Origin: an uncultured Fastidiosipila sp. | GTDB taxonomy: Bacteria; Bacillota; Clostridia; Saccharofermentanales; Fastidiosipilaceae | Direction of reading: 5' to 3' | Assembly: GCA_947253875.1 (NCBI GenBank) | Contig: CAMYAM010000019.1 | Coordinates: forward strand, 1-23,169 | DNA length: 23,169 bases | Shown: positions 21,736-23,169 of the stretch, piece after piece | Position numbering within the stretch: position 1 is the first letter of the stretch | Layout of the letters: every line of letters begins with the position of its first letter | Program-made: the position numbers and the translations under genes | The notes under the pieces: model-generated | The model's database searches: none | The model's input: the letters and a program-made list of their open reading frames with translations, nothing else | Told to the model about the DNA's origin: nothing

Positions 21736-21759
21736 AAATACTTTAAATAAAAAGTATTT
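21736..21759 (+). terminator. Hairpin between engB and comEC, possible attenuator
   Basis: AAATACTTT / AAAGTATTT form a 9-bp stem with loop AAATAA. No T run follows (GACGC), so it is a poor intrinsic terminator. It may only weaken read-through into comEC or protect an mRNA end. A small ACGC-TTA-GCGT hairpin follows at 21761-21771. Confidence 0.3.
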
Positions 21760-21789
21760 GACGCTTAGCGTGAAGGATGGTGATAATTT

Positions 21790-23169
21790 ATGGATGCTAC
21801 TAGTTTGTACTTGAAAAATAAATTTATTTTTCAAGTCATAATAACAGCTAAGGATTTAGCTAAGCAGTTAATTGATTGTATTTTTAATTTAAATTCTAAA
21901 TTCCCAACATTGCTTATTGTTTTTAATTTAATCATTATTGCAGAATTGAGCTTGCAAAACAAAACTACCAATATTTTTTATGTAGCATGTATAAATTTAG
22001 TTTCATTATATTTTAATAAGGATAAAAGTTTAAAGTTCAAAATTATAACGTTTTGTCTTTACAATTTTGTGTGCATTAATATAATCATTTCAAAGCAGAT
22101 GCAATTTCAACTTTTAGAAGACTTAAGTAACGATACTTACCTTTTTAAAAATTATCATGAGTATGAAATTTTGGTAAAAAAATATGAGCTAGATTTAATA
22201 AATAATAGAATTAAAGGTTTTGGAACTATTGTTGCAGGAAATTATAAAGACTTAAATGTTTACTTTACTATCAATGAAATATGCGATTTGGAAGTTGGTG
22301 CAGTTTTAAAAGCATTTGCTAAAGCTGAATTTATTAGACCTGAAACTGTACCGGGAGGATTTGATGAGTCAAAATGGCTTGCTCAATCTGCAACCTATTT
22401 TCGTTTAGAATTAAATCCTCGTGTGAATTGGGAGATTTTGTATCTAGAACAGGGAAAGTATTGGTTTTTAAGATATATCTATAAAATACGTTACTTTATT
22501 AGTAGTAAGCTAGTAGAGTTCTGTGGTACTGAAGCAGGAGGTCTTAATGCAGCAATGTTGTACGGTGATTCTACTTTTCTATCTAAAAAAAACAAAGATT
22601 TATTTGGAGATTTAGGGTTAAGTCATGTTCTGGTTGCATCAGGATCTAATGTTGCAATTGTATTAGCTTCTAGCAAAGGATTAAATTCAAAGTTTATCAA
22701 GCATTATAAAGTTAGATCTAGAATAAATATAATTTTACTGTTTTTTTATTTAATTATTTCTTTAGGAGATATATCAATAACTAGAGCAATAATTATGAAG
22801 GTAACAGAAATATTTAATAAGAATATAAAAAAGAAAATAAATCCTGTTAATTATTTGTGTTTTTCAGTTATTGTAATGGCAATTTTTAATCCATATGCTT
22901 TATTAAGTCTGGGATTAAAATTATCTTTTATGGCTTGTTTAGCAGTTTATACATGTGATAATGTAATAAATTTAGTGAAAGACGGTAAGAAGGAGAGTGA
23001 AGAAAATATTTGGAAAAGTTTGTGTATGGGCTTTTTAAGATTGTTGCTTTTTTATATTTATATTCAGGTATTTTTATTGTTTTTTTTATGGAAACCAGGA
23101 TACAAAATATCTTTTATAAAATTGCTTTCAAATATAGTTTTTCTACCATTTTTCGAAATTGTTTTAATC
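21790..23169 (+). CDS. comEC: ComEC/Rec2-type DNA-uptake channel protein, 5' part
   Basis: The frame stays open for 460 codons and runs off the window, so the 3' part is missing. ComEC forms the membrane channel that takes in single-stranded DNA during competence. Residues about 40-110 are hydrophobic membrane segments. An OB-like external region carries RPETVPGGFDESKW (185-198; ComEC proteins have a PGGFD motif here). The Competence domain begins with GGLNAAMLYGD and has DLGLSHVLVASGSNVAIV (274-291), like the family's TGLSHLLAISGLHVG, followed by GDISITRAIIMK. The GLHVG-equivalent reads GSNVA, a divergent form. GGTGAT lies 6 bases before ATG 21790. Whether a C-terminal metallo-beta-lactamase-like domain exists cannot be seen. 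Confidence 0.88.
   Translation, partial: MDATSLYLKNKFIFQVIITAKDLAKQLIDCIFNLNSKFPTLLIVFNLIIIAELSLQNKTTNIFYVACINLVSLYFNKDKSLKFKIITFCLYNFVCINIIISKQMQFQLLEDLSNDTYLFKNYHEYEILVKKYELDLINNRIKGFGTIVAGNYKDLNVYFTINEICDLEVGAVLKAFAKAEFIRPETVPGGFDESKWLAQSATYFRLELNPRVNWEILYLEQGKYWFLRYIYKIRYFISSKLVEFCGTEAGGLNAAMLYGDSTFLSKKNKDLFGDLGLSHVLVASGSNVAIVLASSKGLNSKFIKHYKVRSRINIILLFFYLIISLGDISITRAIIMKVTEIFNKNIKKKINPVNYLCFSVIVMAIFNPYALLSLGLKLSFMACLAVYTCDNVINLVKDGKKESEENIWKSLCMGFLRLLLFYIYIQVFLLFFLWKPGYKISFIKLLSNIVFLPFFEIVLI

Noticed and set aside
1..23169. CRISPR array, insertion sequence, prophage or integron in this window
   Set aside because: No regularly spaced repeats, transposase or integrase motifs or phage genes were seen. 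The only transposon-related sequence is the Tn5 mosaic end of the library adapter.

Overview
The window is chromosomal housekeeping DNA from an AT-rich, low-GC Gram-positive bacterium. I would place it in the Clostridia/Tissierellia part of the Firmicutes, but no 16S or other taxon-fixing marker is present. The evidence is the gene content and order: rho-rpmE-prmC-prfA-sua5, rpsF-ssb-rpsR, rplI-dnaB and tilS-hpt-ftsH are classic Firmicutes neighbourhoods. In addition there is an LCP-family wall protein, L31 is the four-cysteine type, strong Shine-Dalgarno sites are common, and genes end with all three stop codons, so the standard bacterial code applies. Bases 1-47 are not biological. They are the end of an Illumina P5/index sequence joined to the Nextera Read-1 transposase adapter, so the real genome starts at base 48, inside a tRNA-Thr gene.

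Layout on the left (48-7216): a 3' tRNA-Thr fragment and its terminator; rho with a very long disordered insert; rpmE with its own promoter, structured leader and terminator; the prmC-prfA-sua5 translation-quality cluster, ending in an overlapping small four-helix membrane protein; and a structured leader followed by rpsF-ssb-rpsR and a terminator. Middle (7277-15063): a two-helix mini-protein joined by a TAATG overlap to a TctA-type permease; then rplI-dnaB-tilS-hpt; then ftsH, closed by a strong bidirectional terminator. Right (15102-23169): murC on the minus strand, divergent from an LCP ligase gene and a tail-anchored unknown protein; a minus-strand pair of long PRPP-synthase paralogues joined by a TAATG overlap; then engB and the 5' 460 codons of comEC, which runs off the end.

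Together the genes serve transcription termination, translation (release factor and its methylase, t6A and lysidine tRNA modification, five ribosomal proteins or assembly factors), replication (Ssb, DnaB), purine/PRPP supply (Hpt, two Prs-like proteins), membrane proteolysis and cell-wall synthesis. No mobile element, CRISPR array, rRNA or phage gene was seen, and no gap between genes exceeds about 170 bases.

The most interesting points are five. (1) The tandem PRPP-synthase paralogues: one keeps the ATP/flexible-loop arginines and the other has lost them, which suggests a catalytic plus regulatory heteromer. (2) The replicative helicase DnaB ends in a perfect SSB-type tip (EDDLPF), while the Ssb in the same window has its own tip extended to ...LPFDL. 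(3) The Rho insert and prion-like tail. (4) A TctA-like permease paired only with a two-helix mini-protein. (5) The adapter at the contig end.
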